The translations under genes and the position numbers were made by a program. DNA of 64,000 nt, from NCBI GenBank assembly GCA_017942165.1, contig JAGKSB010000014.1, positions 30,975 through 94,974 on the forward strand, written 5' to 3'. Below the pieces are notes generated by a model. It did no database searches, was not told the DNA's origin, and saw only the letters and a program-made list of their open reading frames with translations. Positions within the stretch are counted from its first letter, which is position 1, and every line of letters starts with the position of its first letter. This DNA is from Rhinopithecimicrobium faecis. GTDB taxonomy: Bacteria; Bacteroidota; Bacteroidia; Sphingobacteriales; Sphingobacteriaceae. Below, in pieces: positions 32,307 to 40,576 of this stretch.

Positions 32307-33399
32307 AGATATTACCACATACTTAGAGCAAATTGCTCCCCTACAGTATCAGGAAAGTTATGATAATTCAGGTTTACTGGTAGGTCGTGGCAATACCGAG
32401 GTCCGTAAAGTCTTGGTTTCCTTAGACTGTACAGAGGACGTGGTTGAGGAAGCTATACAGCGCGGATGTAATTTAATTATATCTCACCATCCGATTGTGT
32501 TTAAAGGGTTAAAGCGCTTCAATGGATCAAATTATATTGAGCGTACCGTAATAAAAGCTATTCAGCATGATATCGCTTTATACGCTATACATACCAATTT
32601 GGATGCCGTGTTGGGGGGAGTTAATACGAAAATATCGGATAAGTTAGGCTTGCAAAATCAGGCTATCTTAGCGCCAAAAAGTGATCTACTTCAAAAATTA
32701 GTTGTCTTTGTTCCACGTGCACATGTTGATAGCGTGCGGGCGGCTTTATTTGCTGCCGGAGCCGGAGATATTGGTATACATTATGAAGAGTGCAGTTTTA
32801 ATTCCGCTGGCTATGGCACCTTTAAAGCTAAGCCTGGTGCCGAACCTTTCGTTGGTGAAATTGGGGAGCAGCATCGGGAGGAAGAGACGCGCATAGAGGT
32901 CGTATTTCCAAAGCATCAAGCGCGTCGTATTTTGGTAGCGATGTATGAAGCACATCCTTATGAGGAAGTTGCCTATCAAGTTACCGCCTTATCCAACAAG
33001 CTGCAGGAAGTGGGTGCTGGGATGATTGGCAATTTACCGGAGCCAATGTCGGAACTGGAGTTTTTAGCACACTTGAAAAAGGAATTGCAGGTCGAAGTAA
33101 TACGCCATACGGCGCTGACAGGCTCTAAAGTTACGCGTGTTGCTGTCTGTGGAGGATCCGGCGGATTTCTTCTTGATGCAGCTAAAGCATCGGGAGCTGA
33201 TTTCTTTGTGACGGCAGATTACAAATACCATGAGTTTTTTGATGCCGAAGAGCAGCTAGTGATTGCGGATATAGGGCATTATGAGTCCGAGCAATTCACG
33301 CAGGAGCTGATTCAGGATTTGGTTAAGCAAAAGTTTTCTGAGCTTGAAGTATTATTGACACAAGTGTCTACGAATCCTGTACATTACTATTATTCATAA
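32296..33399 (+). CDS. Nif3-like dinuclear metal center hexameric protein
   Basis: A 367-residue Nif3/YqfO-family protein (GTP cyclohydrolase 1 type 2 homolog, function unproven). Metal ligands are visible in ISHHPIVFKG and IHTNLD near the N-terminus and in DIGHYESEQ at the C-terminus. A middle insertion (about residues 130-235) has the PII/CutA-like fold seen in YqfO. ATG 32296 is chosen over the TTG at 32290. An AGGAGG lies 9 bases upstream, unusual for this phylum, but it is inside the preceding coding region and may be chance. The zinc-ribbon gene follows, the common YqfO partner. Confidence 0.92.
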   Translation: MKIKDITTYLEQIAPLQYQESYDNSGLLVGRGNTEVRKVLVSLDCTEDVVEEAIQRGCNLIISHHPIVFKGLKRFNGSNYIERTVIKAIQHDIALYAIHTNLDAVLGGVNTKISDKLGLQNQAILAPKSDLLQKLVVFVPRAHVDSVRAALFAAGAGDIGIHYEECSFNSAGYGTFKAKPGAEPFVGEIGEQHREEETRIEVVFPKHQARRILVAMYEAHPYEEVAYQVTALSNKLQEVGAGMIGNLPEPMSELEFLAHLKKELQVEVIRHTALTGSKVTRVAVCGGSGGFLLDAAKASGADFFVTADYKYHEFFDAEEQLVIADIGHYESEQFTQELIQDLVKQKFSELEVLLTQVSTNPVHYYYS

Positions 33400-33401
33400 A
33401 A

Positions 33402-33433
33402 TTGTCTAATTTGCTGATTATTTAGTACCTTTG
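33402..33433 (+). promoter_or_regulatory. Promoter for the zinc-ribbon protein gene
   Basis: TTG (33402-33404), 21 bp, then TACCTTTG (33426-33433), a good Bacteroidota promoter. It predicts a 110-nt 5' UTR containing small hairpins such as CTGC-GAAATT-GCAG. Confidence 0.65.
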
Positions 33434-33548
33434 CCTTTCTGTAAGGTATGCACTGAAAATGTGCTTCCTGCGAAATTGCAGAATTTAGCGCCTTTAAACA
33501 GCGTTATATCAACAGAATACATATATTTTAAATAAAATACTACAGTTG

Positions 33549-34301
33549 ATGGAACAAACCGTAGAACAAAAGCTGAAAGCATTATGGTTTTTACAAACCA
33601 TACATACTAAAATAGATAAAATCCGCCAAGTACGTGGTGAGTTACCTATTGAAGTATCAGATCTTGAAGATGAAATTGCGGGTTTAGAGACTCGTATTGA
33701 AAAGATCAGAACTGACCTTGATGATTTAGAAGATTCTATCGTTAAGCGCAAAAACATGATTAAAGAATCACATATTGCCATCAAAAAATACGAAGGTCAA
33801 TTAAATGAGGTTAAGAACAATCGTGAGTATGACGCTCTTTCTAAAGAAATTGAAATCCAAGGATTAGAGATTCAAGTTTGTGAGAAAAGAATTAAGGAAG
33901 CTGAATTCGAAATTCGTAACAAAACGGATAACTATGACACGACTGTAAAAAGTTTAGATTACGCTAAAAGTGAGTTAGTGGGTAAGAAAGATGAATTGGA
34001 AACAATTACTTCTGAAACTCAAATCGAAGAAGATGACTTAATGAAAAAAGCGGATAAAGCACAAGATGTTATTGAGGAGCGTTTATTTAAAGTTTACAAT
34101 AAATTACGTGTTTCTTTCAAAAATGGCTTAGCTGTAGTTTCTATTGATCGTGATTCTTGTTCAGGATGTCACAATAAAATTCCTGCACAATTACAATCAG
34201 AGATTCGTCAACGCAAAAAATTAATCATTTGTGAACACTGTGGTCGTCTATTAGTCGATGAAGGTGTTCTTTTAGAGAATGAACAAGAGCACGGTGCTTA
34301 A
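33549..34301 (+). CDS. Coiled-coil zinc-ribbon protein (C4-type, CT398/CdsZ-like)
   Basis: A 250-residue protein made of a long Glu/Lys-rich helical hairpin (residues 1-195) and a C-terminal C4 zinc ribbon (CSGCHNKI ... CEHCGRLL). This architecture matches the zf-RING_7/CT398 family found downstream of Nif3-like genes in many bacteria; chlamydial CT398 interacts with sigma54 and type III secretion components. The role here is unknown. The start is ATG 33549; TTG 33546 is a one-codon alternative. It has its own promoter and a strong terminator. Confidence 0.9.
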   Translation: MEQTVEQKLKALWFLQTIHTKIDKIRQVRGELPIEVSDLEDEIAGLETRIEKIRTDLDDLEDSIVKRKNMIKESHIAIKKYEGQLNEVKNNREYDALSKEIEIQGLEIQVCEKRIKEAEFEIRNKTDNYDTTVKSLDYAKSELVGKKDELETITSETQIEEDDLMKKADKAQDVIEERLFKVYNKLRVSFKNGLAVVSIDRDSCSGCHNKIPAQLQSEIRQRKKLIICEHCGRLLVDEGVLLENEQEHGA

Positions 34302-34326
34302 TACTTAAGTACTTTCAAAATAGAAG

Positions 34327-34359
34327 AGCCTAAAATCATCCGATTTTAGGCTTTTTTTG
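34327..34359 (+). terminator. Terminator after the zinc-ribbon gene
   Basis: Stem AGCCTAAAATC (34327-34337) / GATTTTAGGCT (34342-34352) with loop ATCC and a T8 run. Confidence 0.92.
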
Positions 34360-34403
34360 TGCAATATCTTTAATACAAAGCTATTTATAGGTGTCTTAAT
34401 CAG

Positions 34404-34411
34404 TATTTTTG
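34404..34411 (+). promoter_or_regulatory. -7 promoter box for the tricorn-like protease gene
   Basis: TATTTTTG, 19 bases upstream of ATG 34431. An ATG at 34426 opens only a five-codon frame overlapping the true start. Confidence 0.55.
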
Positions 34412-34430
34412 TTTTGAAATATACATATGA

Positions 34431-37400
34431 ATGAAGACCTATAGACTTAAATTATTTAGTTTGTTGATTGCTGGGCTGGCCGCAAGTCCTGTATTAGCGC
34501 AAGAAACCTTATTGCTAAGAAATCCGAGTATTAGTAAGCAGCATGTGACCTTCGTGTACGGTGGAGATATTTGGATTGCCGACAAGAATGGTGACAATGC
34601 ACGCCGTATTACAGCGAATCCTGCTGTAGAAAAGAACCCTATATTTTCCCCAGATGGAAGTCAGATTGCCTTTACAGGAAATTATGATGGAAATACGGAT
34701 ATCTATGTTGTTCCCATTGCTGGTGGAGAACCTAAGCGGGTAACCTATCATCCCGCTGCCGACGTCTTACGTGGCTGGTTGGATAATAAAAACGTGTATT
34801 TTACGACCAATCGTGAGTATACCTACAGCTTAAATTCCCGCTTATATACCGCTTCCTTACAAGGGAATGCTTTGGATCAGCCTTTGCCGATGCCCGAAGC
34901 AGCGCAAGGGTCTCCTTCTGCGGATAAGCGCTATTGGGCCTATATAAAGAATACCGATCCTACTGAGCGAGATGCTGTGGCATTTAAGCGCTATAGAGGG
35001 GGCGGTATGCCTTCGATTTGGATATTTGATACCAAGACTAACGAGGTTGAAATCGTTCCTGGAGAAGGCGCTAATGACGTTAAGCCGCTATGGTTAGCTG
35101 ATAAAGTCTATTTCCTCTCCGATCGCGATAAAATCGTAAATATCTACAGCTACGATCTGAAATCTAAGAAGGTGGAAAAACTTACGAACTTCAAAGACTA
35201 TGACGTCCGCAGTTTACACGGTATTGAAGATGAATTAGTCTTTGAGCAAGCTGGAAAAGTGCATATACTATCCCTGAAATCTCGTGCTTCTAAAGCGCTT
35301 GCTATCCAAGTGCATAGCGATGTGCCTTATAAGAGACCCCATTATGTCAATATGGATAAGGATATCCGGGATTACAGCATTTCCCCTACTGGGCAGCGTG
35401 CTTTAGTGGAGTCACGGGGTGAAATATTTTCCATTCCTAAAGAGAAAGGTGAGGCTAGAAACATCTCCAATTCCCCAGCTTCGCATGAGCGCTTCCCAGC
35501 CTGGTCTCCCGATGGGAAATGGATTTCTTATATCTCCGATGTGAATGGCAAATATCAGCTTGTCCTTCGGGATCAGCAAGCTAAAGATAAGCCCTTAAAT
35601 TTTGACCTTGGAACGACCGGATTTTATTTCCAGCCGACCTGGTCGCCAGATTCTAAAAGGCTCTTTTACAACGATGCACACCTAAATCTCTACTATATTG
35701 ATGTGGAGACGCGTAAGGTTGTGTTCGTCGATCACGATAAGTTAAGCGGTATTACAGGGCGTGTATCCAATCATTTCCAGCCTTCATGGTCACCGGATTC
35801 GAAGTGGATTTCATATGTTAAGACGCTCCCAAATGCGGTCACAGCGATGTTTGTTTATAATACGGAGACGAAGCAATCGCATCAAATTACAGATGGCATG
35901 GCCGCAGTACGCGGAACTTCATTCTCCAAAGATGGTAAATATCTATTCTTCACTGCCAGCACCAATACGGGGTTGACAAATTCAGGCTTACATATGTCTG
36001 CGCAGGATCGCAATGTTAGTTATGCGGTGTACGCTTTTCTGTTAGCGAAAGATACCCCTTCAATTTTTAAGACGGAATCCGATGAGGAGCTTATTGTTGA
36101 AGAGGATGCCAAGGAAAAGTCTACCAAAGAAAATTCTAAAAAAGGCGCCGTGAAGGACGTTGTTATCGACTTTGATGGCATCTCTCCCCGCATTCTTACG
36201 CTGCCTATACAAGCTGGATATTTTCAGCTTAATGGTGCCGTTGAGAATATGCTAATCTATAAACGAGGGGCCGGAATTTATGGCTATGACCTGGTGAAAT
36301 TGGAAGATAAGCAGCTCGTGGAGTCGGCGAGTGGATTTACAATCTCTGGGGACGGAAAACGTATGATTTACAGAAATCAAGGAGACCTATTTATTGTTGG
36401 AGCGGGACAAAAACCGGCAACGCCTGCGACGGGAAAATTAAAACTTGATGGCATTAAGCAGTTGGTGGATCCTGCAGCGGAATGGAACCAAATATTCCAA
36501 GAAGTATGGGCGATGCAAAAAGATTTTTTCTATGCTGAAAATATGCATGGCTTAGATTGGAAAGCTGTTAAAACAAAGTATGAAAAATTCCTGCCTTATG
36601 TTAACCACCGTTCTGACTTAAGCTACCTGCTGAATGAGATGATGGGAGAAATGGTCGTAGGACATAATTATATTTATCCTGGAGATGAGCCTTCCGCTCC
36701 CGCAGTTTCTGTAGGCGTTCTGGGGGCAGATTTTGAAATTGAAAATGGTTATTATAAGATTAAGAAAATCTATAATCGCCTGGATTGGAACCCACGACTT
36801 AAAGCCCCTTTGGCAGAACCTGGATTGCAAATTACAGAAGGACTATATATTCTTGCTGTCAATGGCGTAGCAGTAACCAAGGATACTAATATCTACTCCT
36901 TATTCGATCATACTGTCGGAAAGCAAACCGTATTACGTGTGAATTCTAAACCTAGTTTAGTCGGAGCTCGTGAGGTTACAGTAAGACCGATTTCTTTTTC
37001 TGGAGAAATGGAATTACGTCATGCAGAATGGGTTGAGCGCAACCGTTTACGTACTGCTGCACTGAGTAATAATCAAATTGCTTACGTCTATATGCCGAAT
37101 ACGGGTGAAGAAGGTTATACCAACTTTAATCGTTATTACTTCTCGCAGATGGATAAAAAAGCCTTATTAATTGATGAGCGTAATAATGGCGGTGGCTGGG
37201 TTGCTGATTATGTTATTGATCTACTTTCGCGCGAACTTATTGCAGGCTGGGGAATTCGTGACGGCCGTGGATTTAATACACCAGGAAATGGTATCTATGG
37301 TCCCAAAGCGATGATTATTAATGAAAATGCAGGTTCTGGGGGCGATATGATGCCTTATATGTTTCGCCATAAGAAGCTCGGTAAACTCGTAGGACGTACG

Positions 37401-37676
37401 ACTATGGGTATCCTTGTGGGCATCTCAGGCTATCCCCCATTGATTGATGGTGGACGGATTACCTCTCCTAACTTTGGGGTTTATGATCTTGCTGGAAAAT
37501 ACATTATTGAAAATGAAGGCGTGGCGCCAGATATTTTTATCGAGCAGATGCCGAAAGATTTAATTGAAGGTCGTGATCCACAGTTGGAAAAAACTATTTC
37601 CTTGCTTTTGGAAGAAATGAAAACGTATCCCTATAAGGAATTGCGTAAACCTGCAGATCCTATACGCGTTAATTAG
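34431..37676 (+). CDS. Tricorn-like S41 family serine protease, secreted
   Basis: A 1081-residue exported peptidase with signal peptide MKTYRLKLFSLLIAGLAASPVLAQ. The first 600 residues are WD40/TolB-like propeller repeats (NPIFSPDGSQIAFTG, FPAWSPDGKWISYIS, PTWSPDSKRLFY), as in archaeal Tricorn. After a linker with a charged low-complexity stretch come the core domain, with a VVGHNYIYPGDE segment supplying the presumed catalytic His, a PDZ domain (GLYILAVNGVAV), and the S41 domain with NAGSGGDMMPYMF (nucleophile Ser near residue 969). Tricorn in archaea degrades oligopeptides after the proteasome; Bacteroidota homologs are periplasmic or surface peptidases of less certain role. Monocistronic. 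Confidence 0.93.
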   Translation: MKTYRLKLFSLLIAGLAASPVLAQETLLLRNPSISKQHVTFVYGGDIWIADKNGDNARRITANPAVEKNPIFSPDGSQIAFTGNYDGNTDIYVVPIAGGEPKRVTYHPAADVLRGWLDNKNVYFTTNREYTYSLNSRLYTASLQGNALDQPLPMPEAAQGSPSADKRYWAYIKNTDPTERDAVAFKRYRGGGMPSIWIFDTKTNEVEIVPGEGANDVKPLWLADKVYFLSDRDKIVNIYSYDLKSKKVEKLTNFKDYDVRSLHGIEDELVFEQAGKVHILSLKSRASKALAIQVHSDVPYKRPHYVNMDKDIRDYSISPTGQRALVESRGEIFSIPKEKGEARNISNSPASHERFPAWSPDGKWISYISDVNGKYQLVLRDQQAKDKPLNFDLGTTGFYFQPTWSPDSKRLFYNDAHLNLYYIDVETRKVVFVDHDKLSGITGRVSNHFQPSWSPDSKWISYVKTLPNAVTAMFVYNTETKQSHQITDGMAAVRGTSFSKDGKYLFFTASTNTGLTNSGLHMSAQDRNVSYAVYAFLLAKDTPSIFKTESDEELIVEEDAKEKSTKENSKKGAVKDVVIDFDGISPRILTLPIQAGYFQLNGAVENMLIYKRGAGIYGYDLVKLEDKQLVESASGFTISGDGKRMIYRNQGDLFIVGAGQKPATPATGKLKLDGIKQLVDPAAEWNQIFQEVWAMQKDFFYAENMHGLDWKAVKTKYEKFLPYVNHRSDLSYLLNEMMGEMVVGHNYIYPGDEPSAPAVSVGVLGADFEIENGYYKIKKIYNRLDWNPRLKAPLAEPGLQITEGLYILAVNGVAVTKDTNIYSLFDHTVGKQTVLRVNSKPSLVGAREVTVRPISFSGEMELRHAEWVERNRLRTAALSNNQIAYVYMPNTGEEGYTNFNRYYFSQMDKKALLIDERNNGGGWVADYVIDLLSRELIAGWGIRDGRGFNTPGNGIYGPKAMIINENAGSGGDMMPYMFRHKKLGKLVGRTTMGILVGISGYPPLIDGGRITSPNFGVYDLAGKYIIENEGVAPDIFIEQMPKDLIEGRDPQLEKTISLLLEEMKTYPYKELRKPADPIRVN

Positions 37677-37704
37677 ACGTTAGGAAAGACTATTTTTATA
37701 CGAC

Positions 37705-37734
37705 AAAGGGAGCTTCTAGAAGCTCCCTTTCTTT
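37705..37734 (+). terminator. Terminator after the tricorn-like protease gene
   Basis: Stem AAAGGGAGCTT (37705-37715) / AAGCTCCCTTT (37720-37730) with loop CTAG, followed by CTTTG. Confidence 0.85.
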
Positions 37735-37823
37735 GTTTTATTATTATGTTAAGTAGCGCCTGATTTCTTTAGAATAGATAATATTCGTTAGTTTTTTTTA
37801 TATTTAGGAAAAAATATATTGTT

Positions 37824-38729
37824 ATGGAACATAATCCCTTACGCGATTTAATAAGACTCTTGGGAAGTGTCTTTGTATTTGCTGTATCAATACAACTTTT
37901 ATTGCTATTGGTATATTATTTTCTTTTTAAGCATGCAGGCATTAATCCCATAGACTTCATAAGCTTGTATAAGTATTCACCATTTGCCGGAAAAATATTT
38001 TTAGGCATCAGCAGTATAGCAACTTTTATACTTCCTGCTTGGTATATGCAGGTTAACAATGCAGGTGCAACAAGCTATTTTCAGACGCAAAAAACCAATT
38101 TTTGGCAGTATATAACAGTGTTATTTATCTTAGTGTCATTTATGCCTGCAATGAGTTTAATCGCTCATTTAAATAGAGAAATGGAGCTTCCCGCTCTATT
38201 TTCGGGGATCGAAGCGTGGATGCGAAAGGAGGAAATGCGCATGGAAGAGATCACTAAGATTGTGGTCTTGGACAGCACGATTAGCGGCTTGTTGATGAAT
38301 CTTGTAATTATGGCCGTAATTCCTGCCGTGGGCGAGGAATTAATCTTTCGAGGCTGCTTACAGCGAATTTTTGGTAAGTGGATAGCAAGTCCTCATGTCT
38401 GCATTTGGCTAGTAGCGATTATCTTTTCCGCGATTCATATGCAATTTTATGGGTTTCTACCCCGTATGTTAATTGGCGCATTATTTGGCTATCTTTATTT
38501 TTGGTCAAAAAACATCTATGTCCCAATTTTTGCACATTTTTTAAATAACGCTTCCGTAACTGTTATGGCATTTATTTACAGTGGCGACGGAAAGTCTTAT
38601 GAAGAGATGACGGCCTTTGAATATGATACGAGTGATATTTATGTTGCAAGCTTGATATTAACTAGTATTTTTGTCCTTATATACTATAAAGTTTCAAAAC
38701 GAATTACGAATGGAAAAGAATTGGATTAA
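37824..38729 (+). CDS. CPBP family intramembrane glutamic endopeptidase
   Basis: A 301-residue multi-pass membrane protein of the CPBP (Rce1/Abi) family. The three active-site motifs are intact: EELIFR (Glu171-Glu172 to Arg176), FSAIH (Phe201-His205) and HFLNN (His238-Asn242). Eukaryotic Rce1 cleaves prenylated proteins; bacterial members process peptides or serve in bacteriocin immunity, so the substrate is unknown. Its end overlaps the DUF2007 gene by 20 bases, and cdsA follows, so it belongs to a membrane-biogenesis operon. Confidence 0.9.
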   Translation: MEHNPLRDLIRLLGSVFVFAVSIQLLLLLVYYFLFKHAGINPIDFISLYKYSPFAGKIFLGISSIATFILPAWYMQVNNAGATSYFQTQKTNFWQYITVLFILVSFMPAMSLIAHLNREMELPALFSGIEAWMRKEEMRMEEITKIVVLDSTISGLLMNLVIMAVIPAVGEELIFRGCLQRIFGKWIASPHVCIWLVAIIFSAIHMQFYGFLPRMLIGALFGYLYFWSKNIYVPIFAHFLNNASVTVMAFIYSGDGKSYEEMTAFEYDTSDIYVASLILTSIFVLIYYKVSKRITNGKELD

Positions 38730-38934
38730 GATAGCTACTTACAGCAATGCCTTAGAGGTGGAAATAGTCAGACAAATGCTTGAAGTGAATGAAATTGCTG
38801 CTGTAGTAATCAATAAGCAAGATTCCTCTTATTTATTTGGTAAAATAGAATTGTATGTCGCGGAGCAAGATGTGCTGACGGCGAAGCAGTTGATTGAGCA
38901 GGAAGGTGATAATTTGACTCCTAATTCCCTTTAA
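38710..38934 (+). CDS. DUF2007 domain protein
   Basis: A 74-residue protein beginning at ATG 38710 (MEKNWIKIATYSNALEVEIV), inside the end of the CPBP gene; the longer reading from 38671 is rejected. The pattern 'A-x-x-x-x-x-E-A/V-x-I-x-x-x-x-L' (YSNALEVEIVRQMLEVNEI) and the putative signal-transducing ferredoxin-like fold fit DUF2007/YfgJ-type small proteins. Function unknown. Placed between CPBP and cdsA in one operon. Confidence 0.85.
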   Translation: MEKNWIKIATYSNALEVEIVRQMLEVNEIAAVVINKQDSSYLFGKIELYVAEQDVLTAKQLIEQEGDNLTPNSL

Positions 38935-38947
38935 TCATTTTACCGAT

Positions 38948-39751
38948 ATGAAGACGAGAGCAATTACGGGTATATTCTTTTGTGTGGTTATGTTGGCATC
39001 TATGCTTCTTACACAAGAGATATTTGCCGCCTTTTTCACCCTATTGTCCATCTGGTGTACCTATGAGTTTTATGGGATTATTCGCAATGAGCAGCAGCGT
39101 CCAGATACATTTTTAGGGTTGACCGTAGCGGCTGTTATAATGACTACAAGTAGTTTTTACTTGCTAGGTTATATCCCTGGAAAATATATGCTGTTAAGCA
39201 TACCTTTGGTCTTAGCCATCTACTTGAAGGCCTTATTCGACAAGCGAAGTCTACCCTTTAACGATATTGCCATTACTTTTCTAGGTATTTTATATGTCAT
39301 CCTACCCTTTCTGAGTTTTTTAGGTTTGGGCTTTATACAGGGGCGCTTTCAGGCTGAAATTCCCGTAGGCTTTATGCTTCTTTTATGGACTTCCGATACG
39401 GGTGCTTATTTAGCGGGACGGAGCTTAGGAAAGCACAAGCTTTTTGAAAGGATATCGCCTAAAAAAACCTGGGAAGGTTTTGCCGGCGGAATTGTCTTAG
39501 CGCTTGTGGTGGGTTATTTCTTAGCGCAGAACTATCCAATTTTACCGTTGGAGCTCTGGTTAAGTATGGCTGTCCTTATTGCATGTTTTGGAACTTTGGG
39601 GGATTTAGTAGAATCTATGTTAAAGCGTAGTTTGAATGTGAAGGACTCCGGAACGATACTACCTGGACATGGAGGCTTATTAGACCGTTTTGATGGCCTT
39701 TTAGTGGCAGCTCCTTTGGTTTATATCCTATTGAAATTTATGGAGCTCTAA
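38948..39751 (+). CDS. cdsA: Phosphatidate cytidylyltransferase CdsA
   Basis: Integral membrane enzyme making CDP-diacylglycerol from phosphatidate and CTP, the branch point of phospholipid synthesis. The 267-residue protein has several transmembrane helices, the SPKKTWEGFAGG block, and the C-terminal family signature spanning SMLKRSLNVKDSGTI and LPGHGGLLDRFD. It is third in the CPBP-DUF2007-cdsA operon, 13 bases after DUF2007. The DUF2461 gene follows 44 bases later and may be co-transcribed. Confidence 0.95.
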   Translation: MKTRAITGIFFCVVMLASMLLTQEIFAAFFTLLSIWCTYEFYGIIRNEQQRPDTFLGLTVAAVIMTTSSFYLLGYIPGKYMLLSIPLVLAIYLKALFDKRSLPFNDIAITFLGILYVILPFLSFLGLGFIQGRFQAEIPVGFMLLLWTSDTGAYLAGRSLGKHKLFERISPKKTWEGFAGGIVLALVVGYFLAQNYPILPLELWLSMAVLIACFGTLGDLVESMLKRSLNVKDSGTILPGHGGLLDRFDGLLVAAPLVYILLKFMEL

Positions 39752-39795
39752 GTTTTATTTTTTTTGCATAGGCCTGTATAGTTAAAGTGTGATAT

Positions 39796-40515
39796 ATGAT
39801 ACATATAAATTCAGATACTTATGCTTTTTTAGCGGATTTAAAGAAGCATAATGAGCGTACCTGGTTTCAGGACAATCGGGTACGTTATGAAGCAGCCTTA
39901 CACAATGTGCGGGCCTTTGTGCAGGATATTATTTATTCACTGTCTGCAATCGACCCGCGGATTGACAGCACAATCTCTGCGCAAAAATGTCTTTTCAGAA
40001 TTTATCGAGACACCCGATTTTCCTTAGATAAGACGCCTTATAAAACCCATTTTTCTGCGGGAATCTCTGTGAATGGCAGAAAGCTTTTTGGCCCCGAATA
40101 TTACCTTCAAATTAGTGCTGAAGAAGTTTTTATAGCCTGTGGCTATTGGCGTCCTGAGAAAGACCACTTACGGCTTATACGTCAGGAAATTGACTATAAT
40201 AGCGCAACTTTTCAGGCGCTACTTCCTCCCTTAGCAAAAGCCGATATCATTCTTTCACAGGAGGATATCCTCAAGCGTCCACCTGTGGGTTACACGATTG
40301 CACATGAGGCTCTAGCGTATTTAAAACTGAAGAGCTTTGTTGTCCAGAAGAAGGTGCCTATAGCAGCATTAATCCAAGCGCAGGGTTCCAACTATATCCA
40401 AGCGCAGGGTTCCAACTATATTCAAGCGCAGGGTTCCGACTATATCGTAGATGCCTATAAGCAGATGTTACCTTTTAAGCAATTTCTTGAAGAAGCTATT
40501 GAAGGAGATAGTTAG
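39796..40515 (+). CDS. DUF2461 (TIGR02453-like) protein with internal tandem octapeptide repeat
   Basis: A 239-residue cytoplasmic protein of the DUF2461 family, recognisable from FLADLKKHNERTWFQDNR, the FRIYRDTRFSLDKTPYKTHF core, and GYWRPEKDHLRLIRQEID. Function is unknown, although the family occurs from bacteria to yeast. Odd: near the C-terminus three near-identical 24-bp units encode IQAQGSNY, IQAQGSNY and IQAQGSDY. Their near-perfect identity at the DNA level indicates recent in-frame expansion. The gene is convergent with anmK. Confidence 0.88.
   Translation: MIHINSDTYAFLADLKKHNERTWFQDNRVRYEAALHNVRAFVQDIIYSLSAIDPRIDSTISAQKCLFRIYRDTRFSLDKTPYKTHFSAGISVNGRKLFGPEYYLQISAEEVFIACGYWRPEKDHLRLIRQEIDYNSATFQALLPPLAKADIILSQEDILKRPPVGYTIAHEALAYLKLKSFVVQKKVPIAALIQAQGSNYIQAQGSNYIQAQGSDYIVDAYKQMLPFKQFLEEAIEGDS
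40372..40443 (+). repeat. Three tandem 24-bp in-frame repeats within the DUF2461 gene
   Basis: Units at 40372-40395, 40396-40419 and 40420-40443. Units 1 and 2 are identical; unit 3 differs at two positions. Each encodes IQAQGSN/DY, so copy-number change keeps the frame. Confidence 0.95.
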
Positions 40516-40525
40516 TTAGATTAGC

Positions 40526-40576
40526 GATAGAAATCGATTAATGATAGAAATCGATTAACGATAGAAATCGATTAAC
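40526..40576. repeat. Three tandem 17-bp repeats between convergent DUF2461 and anmK genes
   Basis: Unit GATAGAAATCGATTAAY at 40526-40542, 40543-40559 and 40560-40576; units 2 and 3 are identical and unit 1 differs at the last base. The third copy supplies the anmK stop codon (minus-strand TAA at 40574-40572). Each unit contains the palindrome ATCGAT. Confidence 0.95.

Noticed and set aside
32709..32724. CACGTG-containing parS look-alike in the Nif3-like gene
   Set aside because: Four mismatches in the right arm; not palindromic beyond the core.
33402..33548. Riboswitch in the zinc-ribbon gene 5' UTR
   Set aside because: Only small hairpins; no known aptamer consensus is recognised.
37824..38729. 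CPBP protease as part of a bacteriocin immunity system
   Set aside because: No bacteriocin precursor or transporter nearby; the cdsA operon context suggests a housekeeping membrane role.
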